A DNA stretch of 64,000 bases from Symbiodinium sp. CCMP2592 (taxonomy: Eukaryota; Sar; Dinophyceae; Suessiales; Symbiodiniaceae). A program made the translations under genes and the position numbers. Positions 31,801-43,164 of this stretch are shown here, in pieces. The stretch is from NCBI GenBank assembly GCA_905221615.1, contig CAJNDT010000147.1, forward strand, positions 342,501-406,500, in the 5' to 3' direction. Position 1 is the first letter of the stretch, and the number at the start of each line of letters is the position of its first letter. The notes below the pieces were generated by a model that was not told the DNA's origin, did no database searches, and saw only the letters and a list, made by a program, of their open reading frames with translations.

Positions 31801-32520
31801 AGCGAGGGAAGGAACGACATGAACCAGGAAGTTATGCCCTGAAACCCCGCCTGGCACCCAAGGATGCTGACCACCACCGGCAATGAAGCCACGCACCTGC
31901 TGGTGGTTTAGACTTAAGACAAGTTTAGGCAGGCTAGTGCTAGGGGATATAGGTTAGCTATTTTAGGGGTCTAGAGTCTGTTAAGTTACCAGATCTGGGT
32001 TCGGTGTGCAAAAGCCAAGCATCCGAAATAGGTGATGCATACAATCTGCTCAATTAATGATGCAGTATTCTTCCCTGATCCTGATAGAAGAAACAATTAC
32101 CATATAAGTCAAGCATACTAATAATCCGAAATCAGCATCTGCCCGCCTCGATCGGCAGGAGCAGGGAGCCATGGAGCAGCAAAGTAAGGCAGGGCAACGG
32201 CCCATATACGAAATCTTGACCTACAGTTAAACTGCAGTAGAAATCAAGTATCTGCATGTAGATCACATAGATGCTCCGCTTCTGCTCTGGCTGCAGAGTG
32301 TCACTGGATTCGTGCTTGCATCATGGAAAATGAATGGCGCACGCTCTGTGCTGACAGATCTGGATTAAGTCACCTATCAGCAGTCCATCAGCCCTTGCAA
32401 GCCTGAGTGGCACAAGGTTTAACCCCGAATCCTGAAATACGGGCGGGGCTTTGTAAGAAACCAGTTATTCCTCAGAAACCAGTTATTCTCAAACGACTCT
32501 TAATTTGCAGGCGAGAACGG
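31801..32520. other. no supported gene
   Basis: Unique-looking sequence without long convincing frames or repeats. Confidence 0.45.
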
Positions 32521-32524
32521 CCAC

Positions 32525-32525
<1 letters not shown>

Positions 32526-32577
<52 letters not shown>

Positions 32578-32640
32578 CACACATATGTATACATGCATGT
32601 ATATATATGTATATATATATATATGTGTGTGTGTGTGTTT
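32526..32640. repeat. TA / TG microsatellite
   Basis: (TA)n followed by ATGTATAC-type units and a (TG)n run. Confidence 0.95.
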
Positions 32641-32751
32641 GCCTGAAGTTTTGTTTCTTCACATTTTACATGAAGAACTATCTGCCGAGGAACACGGAAA
32701 TGTCATGTGTTGGAACAGGGTGCGGCAGGCAGATCAATCGAACTCTACACT

Positions 32752-32860
32752 CCCAGAGAGCCCAATACGCTTTAATTAAGGAATATGGCTTAAATTATAT
32801 AGGGCTTCATATCATGATTTAAGCTATATTCCTTAATTAAGGGGCATTGGGCTCTCTGGG
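32752..32860. repeat. long-arm palindromic element, family 7
   Basis: Left arm CCCAGAGAGCCCAAT then CTTTAATTAAGGAATAT. Right arm ATATTCCTTAATTAAG then ATTGGGCTCTCTGGG. Arms are nearly 50 bp with a few mismatches around a loop of roughly 20 bp. Single copy in the window. Confidence 0.85.
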
Positions 32861-32910
32861 CTGTCATCAACGGCATCATCATCAGCTTCACGGGTTGAAC
32901 GCACAATATA

Positions 32911-33007
32911 GAGGCCTTAAGAACTAGAACAATGTTGAGGGATATATTCTAGCATTCATAATCATGATAAGGAACCCCCAGAACCCTATTCTAATGAGTA
33001 AGGCCCC
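32911..33007. repeat. palindromic element, family 5
   Basis: GAGGCCTTAAGAACTAGAAC at the left and CTATTCTAATGAGTAAGGCC at the right form imperfect inverted arms. Inside is ATGATAAGGAACCCCC, shared with other family 5 copies. Confidence 0.65.
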
Positions 33008-33061
33008 TTTGTTATGGTTGTGAAAATCTGCTGCCTGCGACGTTGGAAATGCTACATTTCC

Positions 33062-33512
33062 TAAATCTGCGTTTCAGATCCGTTTGGGTATCCGTTTTGG
33101 GATGCATTTGGGATCCGACCCAGCCGGCCCCAGCCCCACCGGCCCGGCAAAGGGATCCAAAACGGATCCCCCAACGGACCCCCAGACGGGTCTTGCGCCG
33201 GATCCCCGAACCCACGTTTCCCTGGAGGGGGATACGTTTTTGATCCGATTGGGAATCCGTTTGCAAATCTTTTTTGGGGTCCCGGGGCTGGGGCCAAAGC
33301 GGACCCAAAACGGATTAAAATGTATCCATCCCTCTCGAGGGGGACCGTATGCCCGGGGATCCGCCGGGGGACAAGACACACCCGACCCCAAAACGCACTT
33401 CAAACGGACCCCGAAACTTCAAACGCACCTTCAACGCATCCCGCACGGACACGAAAACGCATCCTGCAAACGTACATGCATTCCAAACGGACTCCCAGAC
33501 GCATTCCCCCCA
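33062..33512 (+). repeat. AAACGGATCC / AACGGACCCC dispersed-motif tract
   Basis: Over 450 bp the motifs AAACGGATC, AACGGACCCC, AAACGCATCC and GGGGATCCG recur every 15-30 bp, some inverted (GGATCCGTTTT). It differs from all neighbouring sequence in GC content. The long overlapping frames on both strands follow from the motif and are not taken as genes. Confidence 0.7.
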
Positions 33513-34133
33513 TGCATGTAAATGGATTATTCGGCTTCAGCACAACAACCCAGTGTGTTAGCAGAACCAGGTTTTCACAATATTATGGTTTTGGGCTTTG
33601 GGTATTTAAGCCTGTTCAGCTCTGATAATCTATGTGGCGTGTTGTGCTGAAGCTGCTTGGGAACTGTGCCATTCAGATCCCTACCGTGCTACTACTGCGG
33701 GCCTTAATGATGAGAATGGGTTTCAGGGCCTACTAGACTACAAGTATATTGGGACTAAAAGGGAGTGCTGTTTAGAAGGGAGTACTGTTATGATTCTTCT
33801 TCTTCTTACGATTTCTAAAATGGTTACTACTAACTGATTTTTCCGACTTGTATTGGTACGTCATCAGCAATCGTCCGACACATACGGTTCTGCGCCAATT
33901 TCTGAGTGGGAGAATACCGGCACTAACGAAACTGGCCACAGAAACCAACGACTAAAAACGTGCTATGTCGCGAGAAAAGGGTCCAAAGAGGAATGATGGA
34001 CGTGGAAGCAGTTGCAGGGTATGGATGGGTTCGCCCCCATGAAAAGGAGAAACTGCACGACATCCAGATGGCCGCCTTCCTCGGTAGCTTTCACAGAGGA
34101 TTTGCCAAAGCTTTGCCGGGCAATGGCCCAAAT
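33513..34133. other. no supported gene
   Basis: Short frames only. A - or + strand gene could not be supported. Confidence 0.4.
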
Positions 34134-34255
34134 ACTGTTGATGATATCAATCCTGCATTACCTTAAGGACCCTAAACTATGGGATTTATGGTATATTCCT
34201 TATTATGGGAAATGCAGGATATATATATATATATATATATAATCATCAACGGTAG
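34134..34255 (+). repeat. palindromic element, family 4, copy 1
   Basis: ACTGTTGATGAT at the left, ATCATCAACGGTAG at the right, and inner ATCCTGCATTACC / GGAAATGCAGGAT. Between them is ACCCTAAACTATGGGATTTA then TGGTATATTCC. It carries a TA microsatellite. The ends could serve as GT...AG splice sites. Confidence 0.85.
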
Positions 34256-35175
34256 TTCGGGTTTTCGGGTTACCCGATCCTCAGAATGCATCATGTACCC
34301 AGAAAAACTGCAAGCCCCAGGTCAAAGGCAAATTGACCCAAAACTCCGTAAGCCCAAATGCTCCAGCTTCGGGTAAGAGGAGCAGATACAGCAAACACAC
34401 GATAGTCTCAAAAGTCGTTCCCCTAAACCCTGACATGTAAGTCACACAGCGCACAACAGGACAATGAGGGGGGTACCGAGATCCTCAGGTTGTTTTGAGG
34501 GTGCACAGGGACTGTCGCTCTGCTGACTCCCTGCCCTATTTAGGCTTGCACGTATAAAAAAGGCACACCCCAATTGAAGTGGCACTAGAAAGTGACTCTA
34601 GGTTTCAGTCGACTCACCTTTAGGGTTAGGGGTTTACAACTTCAAGGTGTGCATAGACTGGGGATAACCAGGGTTTGAGACTCTTGGTATTCAACGACGC
34701 GTTGAGGCTTTTCAGTGTTAGCGTACAAGTCGGGAAAGCTTTGCCTTTGGGTTGCAAGCCTCTGTGGCGATATACAGCGCAGTGGCATCATGCAAGGTCC
34801 TGCACCAGATATTGGGACTTGGCTTCTTGGGCGGCGAAGCAAGCTTCCAACTACACTTACAAGAACGTTTAGTCCAATATGCATGCAGCTTCATATTTAA
34901 TGAATTAAGGTAATGACTGTGCCAGGCTGTTGGGAATATCTCGGAGCTATACTGTCCCTCATCGGTTTAAGACTGCAATTACCTAATCGTGTTTAAGGCG
35001 CCCCAAGGCTCTCTCAGCTGAAATATGAACTTAAACGGGCCAAGCGAAGAATTGGGTTATGGTCATGCTAGTTGGCACAAGGTAGCCGCTATGTTTCGAG
35101 AAAAACATAAACCCACCAGATTTCAGCCAGGCTCGCGTGCAATTGGACAAACCGAATCACTGAACAATGAACCCC
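34256..35175. other. no supported gene
   Basis: Mixed unique and TTTAGGG-like sequence. Nothing else recognised. Confidence 0.4.
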
Positions 35176-35292
35176 TGAACCCGTAAACCAAACCTAAACC
35201 CTAAACCCTAAATCCTTTTTGCAGCAGGCCTCGTTGTCCAGCAGCCCGGAATCCTAAACCCTAAACCCCTAAACCCTAAACCCCTAAACCCA
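35176..35292 (+). repeat. interstitial CCCTAAA patch
   Basis: Several perfect AACCCTAAACCCTAAA and CCCCTAAACCCTAAACCCC stretches around a short unrelated insert. Confidence 0.85.
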
Positions 35293-35367
35293 CCCACCGA
35301 CCGACCGATCACCCAACCAAAACTCTTAGAAGCCTTCAGCAAGAAGAATCTCGAAATCATTGGTCCC

Positions 35368-35470
35368 ACTGTTGATGATACAAATCCTGCATTACCTTCA
35401 GGACCCTAGACTATGGGATTTATGGTATATTCCTTATTACGGGTAGTGCAAGATTTTTATCATCAACCGT
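35368..35470 (+). repeat. palindromic element, family 4, copy 2
   Basis: ACTGTTGATGATACAAATCC at the left, ATCATCAACCGT at the right. The inner part is almost identical to copy 1 (34134-34255). Confidence 0.85.
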
Positions 35471-35798
35471 AATGTCGAAAAGAACATCCCAAACGAAGAG
35501 AAGATCTTGCAAACTTCTTCGCCTGGGAGTTTCGGAAAGCCAGGGGCCCTAATCGAGGATCCCGGCGAATCATTGTCATGGACACCCTACTTGCCGGGTG
35601 TCATGGGGAACTAAAGGTCAACCTTTTTGGTTATTTAGGGATTATACAGGGACTATACTACCCAAAAACGGCTAAAGGTTCCCTACCCTACTACTAGGAC
35701 ACCCATGCCTATAACAACTTTCTTCGTACGCGCGTCGTCCTGGAATCGATCTCCGCCCGCAAGCGGAGAAGGGAATCTGTGGCACGAAGATTTCCTTA

Positions 35799-35893
35799 CT
35801 ACCCCAATAAGCCACAAAAATAAAGGTTAAACTTTCCGATTCCTACTAAACTATAAGAACCCAAGAAGTTGAAAGGCTGGGTATTGGGGAACT
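35799..35893 (-). repeat. palindromic element, family 9, copy 1 (introner candidate)
   Basis: In - orientation it begins GTTCCCCAATACCCA and ends TTATTGGGGTAG. The inner text CCGATTCCTACTAAACTATA (+ strand) is shared with 45943-46038 and 61248-61343. The - strand just downstream reads EIFVPQIPFSACGRRS, a possible exon. Confidence 0.8.
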
Positions 35894-36010
35894 AAGTTTC
35901 CTTCGAGCTTAGGCTGTCAAGGGCTTTTTTTGACGCTCAGACTCGGGAATACCAAGCGAGGTCTGCAGACGACTAGTGAATCCCTAGATAGTGTAAGAGC
36001 CTACCTAGCT

Positions 36011-36116
36011 ACTGTTGATGGACAAAAGCCTGCATTACCCTAAGGACATCTAAGGACCCTAAACTATGGGAATTATGATCTATTCCTTATTAGTAAAGCA
36101 GGATTTTGTCCAGCAG
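36011..36116 (+). repeat. palindromic element, family 4, copy 3
   Basis: ACTGTTGATGGACAAAAGCC at the left, CAGGATTTTGTCCAGCAG at the right, with CTAAACTATGGGAATTATG inside. More diverged than copies 1 and 2. Confidence 0.75.
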
Positions 36117-36258
36117 CCGTATCTATCTATCCATCTAGGGGTTTTAGGTGGTGAGGGTTTTGTGCTTGGGGATTCGGCCCTCTCAGTTGGAGAATGTCAG
36201 CCCAGACAACATCTCCAGGCACGGGGTCGCTGGGCTTCATTCAGAATCTTGATTGCGG

Positions 36259-36300
36259 TTTCGGCGCTCACGCTCGGACAATCCAGGCGAGGCATATGGT
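36259..36300 (+). repeat. dispersed ~41-bp repeat, copy 2
   Basis: CGGCGCTCACGCTCGGACAA followed by TCCAGGCGAGGCATATGG. Differs from the copy at 1612-1652 by one base over this stretch. Confidence 0.75.
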
Positions 36301-38457
36301 TCGGAGTCCGCTGAGTTTAGGGTTTCGGGTTTAGAGCGGAGAAGCAAAAACTCACCGGAGGTAGCGCGCAACCATGCTAGCACCTTCATCAGCCACCAAT
36401 TCCCGCCCTCGCCCTTGCCCCACCAGATAGTCGTGCTTACCACCCGGCCACTCCTGGATCATTTGTTCCAATGAAAATGACAATTGGCAGCAGAACTAGC
36501 CTCCCCGGCAAGGTTGCCGACGAGTAGGTGATCCATACATCGGAGCTCTCCAACTCACGATTTGCCGAGATTCCTATCGCGAAGCGGCACCTCTTTGAAG
36601 ATCGCTAGTTATCTTCAGCTCTCCTGTAGTACCTTTTCAAAAATGCTTGTAGTGGCGGAGCGGTCGTGCTTATAAGCGATAGCAGAGGTGGTTGTTTTGT
36701 CACGTCGCCATCCAGAAACTTTCCGTCATTGACGCAGTCGCAGTAACAGCCGTACGCAGCAACAACAGTCATCGTCGTCGTCGTGGTCGTGGAGCTTCAG
36801 CAACTACAACTACCGAAGGGCGGCAGCCAAGATCCCACCAAGCCCAGAACCCTCCCTAAAAGTATGCCCGCTTCGCTGTCCTTCTTCATATCTCTTCCAA
36901 ACTTCTCTCAAAACCGGCCAATGGGCACAAGTCGAGCACTGCTCAACTTGCTAAAAGACGGATCTTGCATGATCTTGCTGTAGGTTACAACTCCTCAGTT
37001 GCGAAGCATGACCCATAACGCACCAGGTACTGTAAGTGGAGATTCTTTCAATGCAGTGGGCAATTCTAGCCACGTGTATCCACAGCCGCTGGGAAAAAGC
37101 TCATATGCCCGAGAATCCCAGCGCTGCGGCCAAATGAAGGGCCGAAAAGCCTAGCAGCAGAAAAGTATAAATGCATCCGGGATTGGGGTTTTCGGGCTTA
37201 GGCTTAGTATACTATACGTTTTCGGTTTAAGGGTTTCTGGCGTTTGCTGTCTACAAGATCTAGACGTACATCTGTGAAGGCTTGTGGCATGCGGAGGGTT
37301 GTGCGCTCCCGTGCAGCTTTTGAGCTTCAAGTTTTGCGCCCTGGAAGGCTTCGCATTGCCCATAGATTCGATCCTGATCCTGAAACCTTGCTGTCTTCTA
37401 AACCCCAAACACCCTAAACCCTGACTCGCCTCATGACATGCCAGCCTTAGATCTATAGACACTCAGGCTACGTGGTCAGGCTTTCGAACCTTGACTTTCC
37501 GTGGAGACGATCGTCTCACGGCTTTTGGTACGAAGAGCTTTCGCCCATAGCCCCAAGCTTTTTCGAGTTGTCGGCCGCCGTCTATTTAGGGCTATCCAGC
37601 TGGGTACCAAGCTTGCAGGAGCAAGAGCGGGTTCAGGGTATAGGGGCACGCCAATCTATGCAAGCAACCCAGGCTACGATATTCGCTCATGTATCAGCCT
37701 ACCATGGTTCATGATCTTCGGAAGGCACAAGGCCCTCCTTCCAAACCCCTTTACACACCAATACAAGTGAATAGTTTCAATAGGGCACTGGGGTATGTTA
37801 ATAATGAGTGTAGTAGTAAAGTAAGGAACCCAAAGAACAATCTTCGCAACTATTTCGGCCCCCTTCTTTTGGCTCTAGTGCTCCGAGGCGTGTTTTCACG
37901 ATCTGTCCTCGGACCCCAACTGTGCGTGCCTGTCGTGGTCCTTGCATCTACCAAGGCTTGGCCCAAGGGTGTCTGCATGAAGTCAATGACCTGATAGGGC
38001 CGAGGACGATTGAGGCTCTGATGTTCTTTCTGTTAAGTTTAGTTTTTCTTTGTTGATTTCATTTTCCAAGTGCCCTTTTCCAACTGCACGGTCTTAAACA
38101 TTGAGGGTTTAGACCTATAGAATTGATTTATGGCGTGGGTCAAAAACAATTTGGGTTTGGGTGTCCTGTTAGAGTCAAGCTGAAGCATTCTTACATGGCG
38201 CGCACAGTCTTGGTCCGGGTCTATGACGCGTCTTGTTGTAGCATTTGATCTTTGTTTCTGTGCGCATGCCACCTAACGGGGGACTTGTGTCTCGGATGCC
38301 TTTCGGACTCATCTTCAAGGATTGCACTGGGCTTTTTGGATAGGTTCGGTGGGCTTCTCAGGATCTCAGTTGATCGAAGTTCAATGGCATTTAGAATGGG
38401 ATTCCAGAGTTGAGGGCTCAGGCTAACCCCCAGCTTGCCTGAGCGAGTTCAGGGTAC
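36301..38457. other. weak exon-like islands in TTTAGGG-type sequence
   Basis: A - strand island near 36360-36425 reads EGGNWWLMKVLAWLRATS and ends at a GTGAG donor. A + strand island near 37500-37640 reads VETIVSRLLVRRAFAHSPKL. Neither has placed partners. Confidence 0.3.
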
Positions 38458-38565
38458 GATAGGGGCCCGTAATAATTAGAAGAATAGGGTTTTGAGGCCC
38501 ATTATACTTTAATTACAATAAGAAACCCCTCAAAATAATGTTAGTAAATATTTCAGCCCCTATAG
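38458..38565. repeat. palindromic element, family 5
   Basis: ATAGGGGCCCGTAATAATTA at the left, TTTCAGCCCCTAT at the right, and inner GAGGCCCATTATACTTTAAT / AATAAGAAACCCCTC. Confidence 0.8.
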
Positions 38566-39151
38566 AACGTACCCGTTCCTCAGACACAAGTTGCCTAATT
38601 CCTGCTGGGACGTGCAACCTGGACGATCAAGGGAAGACCGTCATGTTTCGAAAGTTCCAAAGAAGCACCCTAAAACTGAAGAAAAACAAATACCCGAAAC
38701 CTGAAGCCCTGATCCCTACAAAACCTGAATCTACAAACGCTCCAACCTGCTCCGTTCACTACCGGGTCATGGGACATGGCTATTTAGACCCAACCTGATC
38801 CCACTGACCTATCGCTTCATCACATGTCATGCAAGCTTTGCACGGTTTGGCAATGCTTTTGTTCAGGCTTCTTGTGGTGTTGAACACAAACTCGGCTTGG
38901 GACTTATGGACATCTTGCCCCCTCCCCCCCCCCGCCCCCGAAGCTTGAAACCCTAACGTCGAAATGAGGGCTTCTGGCCCCGATATGTGGGCTTCAACCC
39001 CAAGCCCCGAACCAAACATCTGTGTTATCGTCTCACTGCCCCTGCAAAATGCCTTTGAAGAAGTACCTCCATGAGGCCCTTAAGGGAAAGGAACATATGC
39101 ACCAAGCTGCCAACGTGGAAAGAACTCCCAAAACTTGCTCCGTCCTATCAA
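38566..39151. other. no supported gene
   Basis: Includes a C-rich run near 38925-38940. No convincing frame. Confidence 0.4.
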
Positions 39152-39283
39152 TAGGGACCCAAAAAAGCACATAAGCATAAGCATTTCATGGGGATATCCC
39201 TACCTTCTTGGGCTTTATTATAAGGGGATTTATATGGGATATCCCTATCCTAATTTTTGCTTATGTGCTTTTTTGGGGCCCTA
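39152..39283. repeat. palindromic element, family 6
   Basis: Left TAGGGACCCAAAAAAGCACA then TAAGCA; right TGCTTATGTGCTTTTTTGGG then GCCCTA. An inner inverted pair is GGGGATATCCC / GGGATATCCC. A half copy is at 49611-49664. Confidence 0.85.
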
Positions 39284-39392
39284 ATCAAGCGACCTCCCAG
39301 TGGTCCACCCTCCCGGCGATGTGCAGAATCGTCTCATCATACTGAGCCATCGCCTTCGGACTCCATGAGAAGGTCCAGCGGCTCTCAAAGTA

Positions 39393-39504
39393 TTCCCTTA
39401 CAGTAGAAGCCAGAAAGTTGGAATATCATTCTCGTAAGCCCTTTAAGGTAAATTATAGGGGATCCTACCATTAATCCATATTCCAACTTTCTGGAGTTCC
39501 CTTT
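39393..39504. repeat. palindromic element, family 8, with TTCCCTT direct repeat
   Basis: Arms CCAGAAAGTTGGAATAT (39410) and ATATTCCAACTTTCTGG (39478) are perfect inverted repeats of 17 bp. TTCCCTT flanks both sides (39393-39399 and 39497-39503). Confidence 0.8.
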
Positions 39505-39951
39505 ACCAGGGTTCTATGAGAGCTTCGAAATGCTTCTAGAAGGTTCTGGGATTCGCCGTGAAGGATGTTAAGGTTGTACGGAGTTTGTGAAAAAGTATAA
39601 AGACTAAGAACCGGCTTATGTGTGTACATATATGTGTTAAGGACTCTTTCCAACGGCTGCGATTAGGTCTTCCACCGTTCGTTTATGCAGATATCCATCG
39701 GAGCACGGTAGGCTGCTTGACCTCTCTACCCTTTTGTGCTCCCAAGACATCACTGTCCTTGATTTCGGGCTTGGAGGCTCGCTCTTTGGCCCCTTGAGGT
39801 TTGAGGAACAACATGCTCAAGGCGATTTATGGCGCGATGGGTCTCTATGTTCTCTATGCCTGGAAGTCAGACATGAAGATGAAACCCTACACCTTGGAAC
39901 TAACAGCGTGAGTCCAGTACAGAACACCTCAAAATTCAACTACAGTCGCTT
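39505..39951. other. no supported gene
   Basis: Short + frames only; no family recognised. Confidence 0.4.
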
Positions 39952-40332
39952 TTGCGAAGATCCTGCATCCCTCGGCATTGCGAAGTGACCTATGCTGTTC
40001 GCAAGTCGCTTGATGTGGGCCCTGCTGTACTGGAGATTGCGAAGGAGGGGCCTCTGCACACAGCTCCAGGGTTTAGGGTGTATAGGGGTTTGGGTTTAGG
40101 TCCTTGGAGTTCTGAATCCCGCCATGGCGCATTCACCACCACCCCTCTTGCTTCATGCAGCAGCCACTCACACACCTCCGCGTTGCGTGAGTGGAGCTTC
40201 GATAGGCTTTATGAGGCTTCTGGTCTCGAAGGGCAGATTCTCGAAGATCAAGCTTTCCTAATGCCAGCTGCACGCGTAACATATCGATCTCCGATGCCGC
40301 ATCACACATTCACCCTGCAGCGCCAACAATGA
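39952..40332 (+). CDS. possible + strand exons, unknown protein
   Basis: The frame reads VTYAVRKSLDVGPAVLEIAK and EGPLHTA. After a TTTAGGG-like middle that may be an intron, it continues ALREWSFDRLYEASGLEGQI to FTLQRQQ and a stop at 40332. Both ends look like real protein; the middle does not. No family recognised. Confidence 0.35.
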   Translation: MRRSCIPRHCEVTYAVRKSLDVGPAVLEIAKEGPLHTAPGFRVYRGLGLGPWSSESRHGAFTTTPLASCSSHSHTSALREWSFDRLYEASGLEGQILEDQAFLMPAARVTYRSPMPHHTFTLQRQQ

Positions 40333-41146
40333 ATAGACCTATCCTAGAAGTGGTATACTCATCCTTTCCACGCCGAAAACAACATAGGCATTCTCCTCCG
40401 TCCACCTTCATGCTTGCGTTCTCATGTCCGACTTGTCAGCCCTGCAACTCTAAGCCTCAGTGCTCAAGTCTTCGACCGCAATGTGCCTGAGATCTGCTGG
40501 CACAGGAAAGTCTTTGTTGCGATAGTGGGCTTTCAAACTCGTGTTGGGATCTTCTTTCTTCGTCTGTGACTGCTAGCTGGCAGGCTGAGCCGCAAAGGCC
40601 AGCACTAGCTCGAAGACCAACGCCAGAGCCCGATAGAACATGAGTACTTGCGGCTGCAAGCTTCACCTGAAATTTAAATGCCTGAGGAAGCTTCAACCAG
40701 GAACTTGGCCTCGTGCGATGTCAGAAGTTAAGAAGAATTGTGGTGACAGCAATGCTAGAAAGCAAGCTGGGCACACAAGGAAATATCCACATAAAGATCT
40801 CACGGACGAGGAGGGACCTGGTTCTCCGGTCCAGCTTTCGCATGACGAAAAAATTAGTGAGACCCTTATGTGGTCTACAAAAATGAGCAACGACAAATTT
40901 TGTGAGATCTTTAAGTGGTGCCGTATTGAGGCCTGAAATGCACTTTGCTGTAGTAGCTGCAGCAGCTGACGTTGTTGCCTTGCTGGGTCTGTTTCGCATA
41001 ACGCAAAGCCAAGTGCAACAAGGGAGCTGTGCTCGAAACTGCCGCGAGAAAGGCTAGAGCAACAGCAAGCATAGTCATAAACCTTCAACCCCAAACTAGA
41101 CCTAAACCCGAAAGCCGATGGTTGGGATAACACTCAACATCCAAAT
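40333..41146. other. no supported gene
   Basis: Overlapping frames of about 80-146 codons on both strands; none resembles a known protein and no splice pattern is evident. Confidence 0.4.
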
Positions 41147-41150
41147 TTCT

Positions 41151-41151
<1 letters not shown>

Positions 41152-41191
<40 letters not shown>
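41152..41191. repeat. (CT)n microsatellite
   Basis: Uninterrupted CT dinucleotides. Confidence 0.95.
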
Positions 41192-41192
<1 letters not shown>

Positions 41193-41365
41193 GGATAAAG
41201 TGCCTCCAAAACTAAAATATTACCCAACTATGGCAAAGAAGCCGTAATCACTCAGAAAGCCTAAAGCCTAAACCCCAAAAGCCAAGAGGCAAGGCAGTGA
41301 ACCCCCAGAAGCTGCACTTGCAGGGGTCCGAGTTTGCCTGGAGCCTGAGATCCGACTCAGAAGAT

Positions 41366-41500
41366 CTCCGGGTTTAGGGTTCAAACGTTTATAGGGGTTC
41401 AGGGTTTAGGGGTTTAGGGGTTTAGGGTTTAGGGATTTAGGGGTTCAGGGTTTAGGGTTTAGGATTTATAGGGTTTAAGGGTTCAGGGTTTTAGGACTTC
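41366..41500 (-). repeat. interstitial TTTAGGG patch
   Basis: GGGTTTAGGGGTTTAGGGG and similar over more than 100 bp, with one-base length changes. Confidence 0.85.
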
Positions 41501-41528
41501 TTGCCAGGGTTTTGGGCCTTAGGGGTTG

Positions 41529-41570
41529 CGGCGCTCACACTCGGACAATTGAGGCGAGGCCTATGCTTCG
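41529..41570 (+). repeat. dispersed ~41-bp repeat, copy 3
   Basis: GCGGCGCTCACACTCGGACA followed by ATTGAGGCGAGGCCTATG, again directly beside TTTAGGG-type sequence. Confidence 0.7.
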
Positions 41571-43126
41571 AGGTCTGCTCTTGACGATGTGAAGCTTGGT
41601 TATTGAAAGGCTGTGGCGGCGACGAAAACCAGGGGTTTAGGGCCTGGGGCTACCTAAACCCCAAATAACCTCCCTTTCAAGGGCATATATAAAGAAATCA
41701 TATTAGGGAACCCTAAAGGAGGTTAGTTCCTTAGGGTCCAGGTAACATATTATGAAACCCTAAACCCTAAACCCTTATGGCAGACTTATGGTTTTTTGAT
41801 CTTTAAAGGCGCCTGTAGGGGATGCGGCGTGTATGTCCAGAAAATCCCTGGTAGAACCCTTCATTCTGGGGCCCCGTGAAGGAACCCTGATAGAAGACCG
41901 GTAAGCCCCAACACCTTAAAACCTGCAAGCCTAAACCCCAGAGCTTTTAACCCCAAACCCTAACAGATAAACCCTAAACCTTAACCCTAAACCCCAAACC
42001 CTTTAGCCCGCTCAGAAACCTAAAGTCTACAGACTGCTGGAAATGCCAGATAGGGGCATTGATAAACGGTTTCGAGCTTATAGTGTTTTAGACAAAGCTT
42101 TGGGTATATGTATATATATATATATATACATATCTTTCTCTCTCCCTGCCGTTGCATCCAGAGGGTCTAGCATGTATGTATGTATATATATATATATTGC
42201 TGTGACTACTGTAGGGGCGATAATGCGGCAAAATTACCAGTAGTAATTCGTAGAACCCCCTCACTGACGCATATAGCCCTGCAAACCCAGTGCAAAAGCT
42301 AACTACGCCCTGCCAGTCAGCACGGTGACGCCTGAACCCTAGCCAGAACAAACTGAACAAAACCTGTGCACCAAGCCCAAAACCTTGAAGCCCTTAACCT
42401 AATCCTACACTCAGACCTACCTACACCCCCAACTACCCTCTATACCTCAAATACCCACGATAGGGACCACAAGGGCTCTATTAAAGGGCCCTTAGCTTTG
42501 AAAGGACAAGCAGCAGGAAGCGCGCTACCTCGACATGGCCACCACTACAGGCCGCCATGAAGGGCCTTTGCAAGGCTTCCAGGTTTCACGGTAACCCTGA
42601 ACCGCTCTGCTGCACACTCGGGAGGCGATGGCATAAAGTCTGAACGGGTATTCTGAAGACATTACCGATGACAATGACATATCTGCTGACTAGTGATACT
42701 GCTGTTATGCCATTCCTGTGGCATTTACAAGCACAAAAGCAGTCAGCCTCACCACAACCCGGTCCATCACCGGTGTGATCACCGTGAATGTCACCAGCTT
42801 GGGTGCTGCAGCAGTCTGTGTCACCAGCAACACCAGGACCCCTTCGTCACCAGCACGGACATATACCGACATCAGCACAACGAGATAAACCGCGCTGCTT
42901 ATTCTGTTCGTAATCTAACCGAGACACGTGAGGCAGTCGCCATCAAATTGGTCCAGCCTGGCACCTCGCTTCACGGCAACTCTCCTAGCCCCCGATCCAA
43001 AAAGGTTGCATTTGAAGAACTAAGCAAAAAAAACATCTTGTCTTCGATTGAAGAAACACAAGCTTTCCTCTGTCTTGTCGTGTCAACACAACCATGCAGC
43101 CTGTAAGGCTGCAAGGATAGGGCAGC
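41571..43126. other. TTTAGGG/CCCTAA-rich, two small AT microsatellites, no firm gene
   Basis: (TA)n at 42108-42131 and 42178-42198. A + frame ending near 43106 contains NLTETREAVAIKLVQPGTSL and SKKVAFEELSKKNILSSIEE, which looks partly coding, but its start is repeat-like. Confidence 0.35.
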
Positions 43127-43127
43127 G

Positions 43128-43158
<31 letters not shown>

Positions 43159-43164
43159 CACACA
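43127..43164. repeat. (TA)n(CA)n microsatellite
   Basis: Short compound dinucleotide run. Confidence 0.95.

Noticed and set aside
33012..33521. Several overlapping 98-145-codon frames on both strands
   Set aside because: All are explained by the AAACGGATCC-type motif, which avoids stop codons in most frames.
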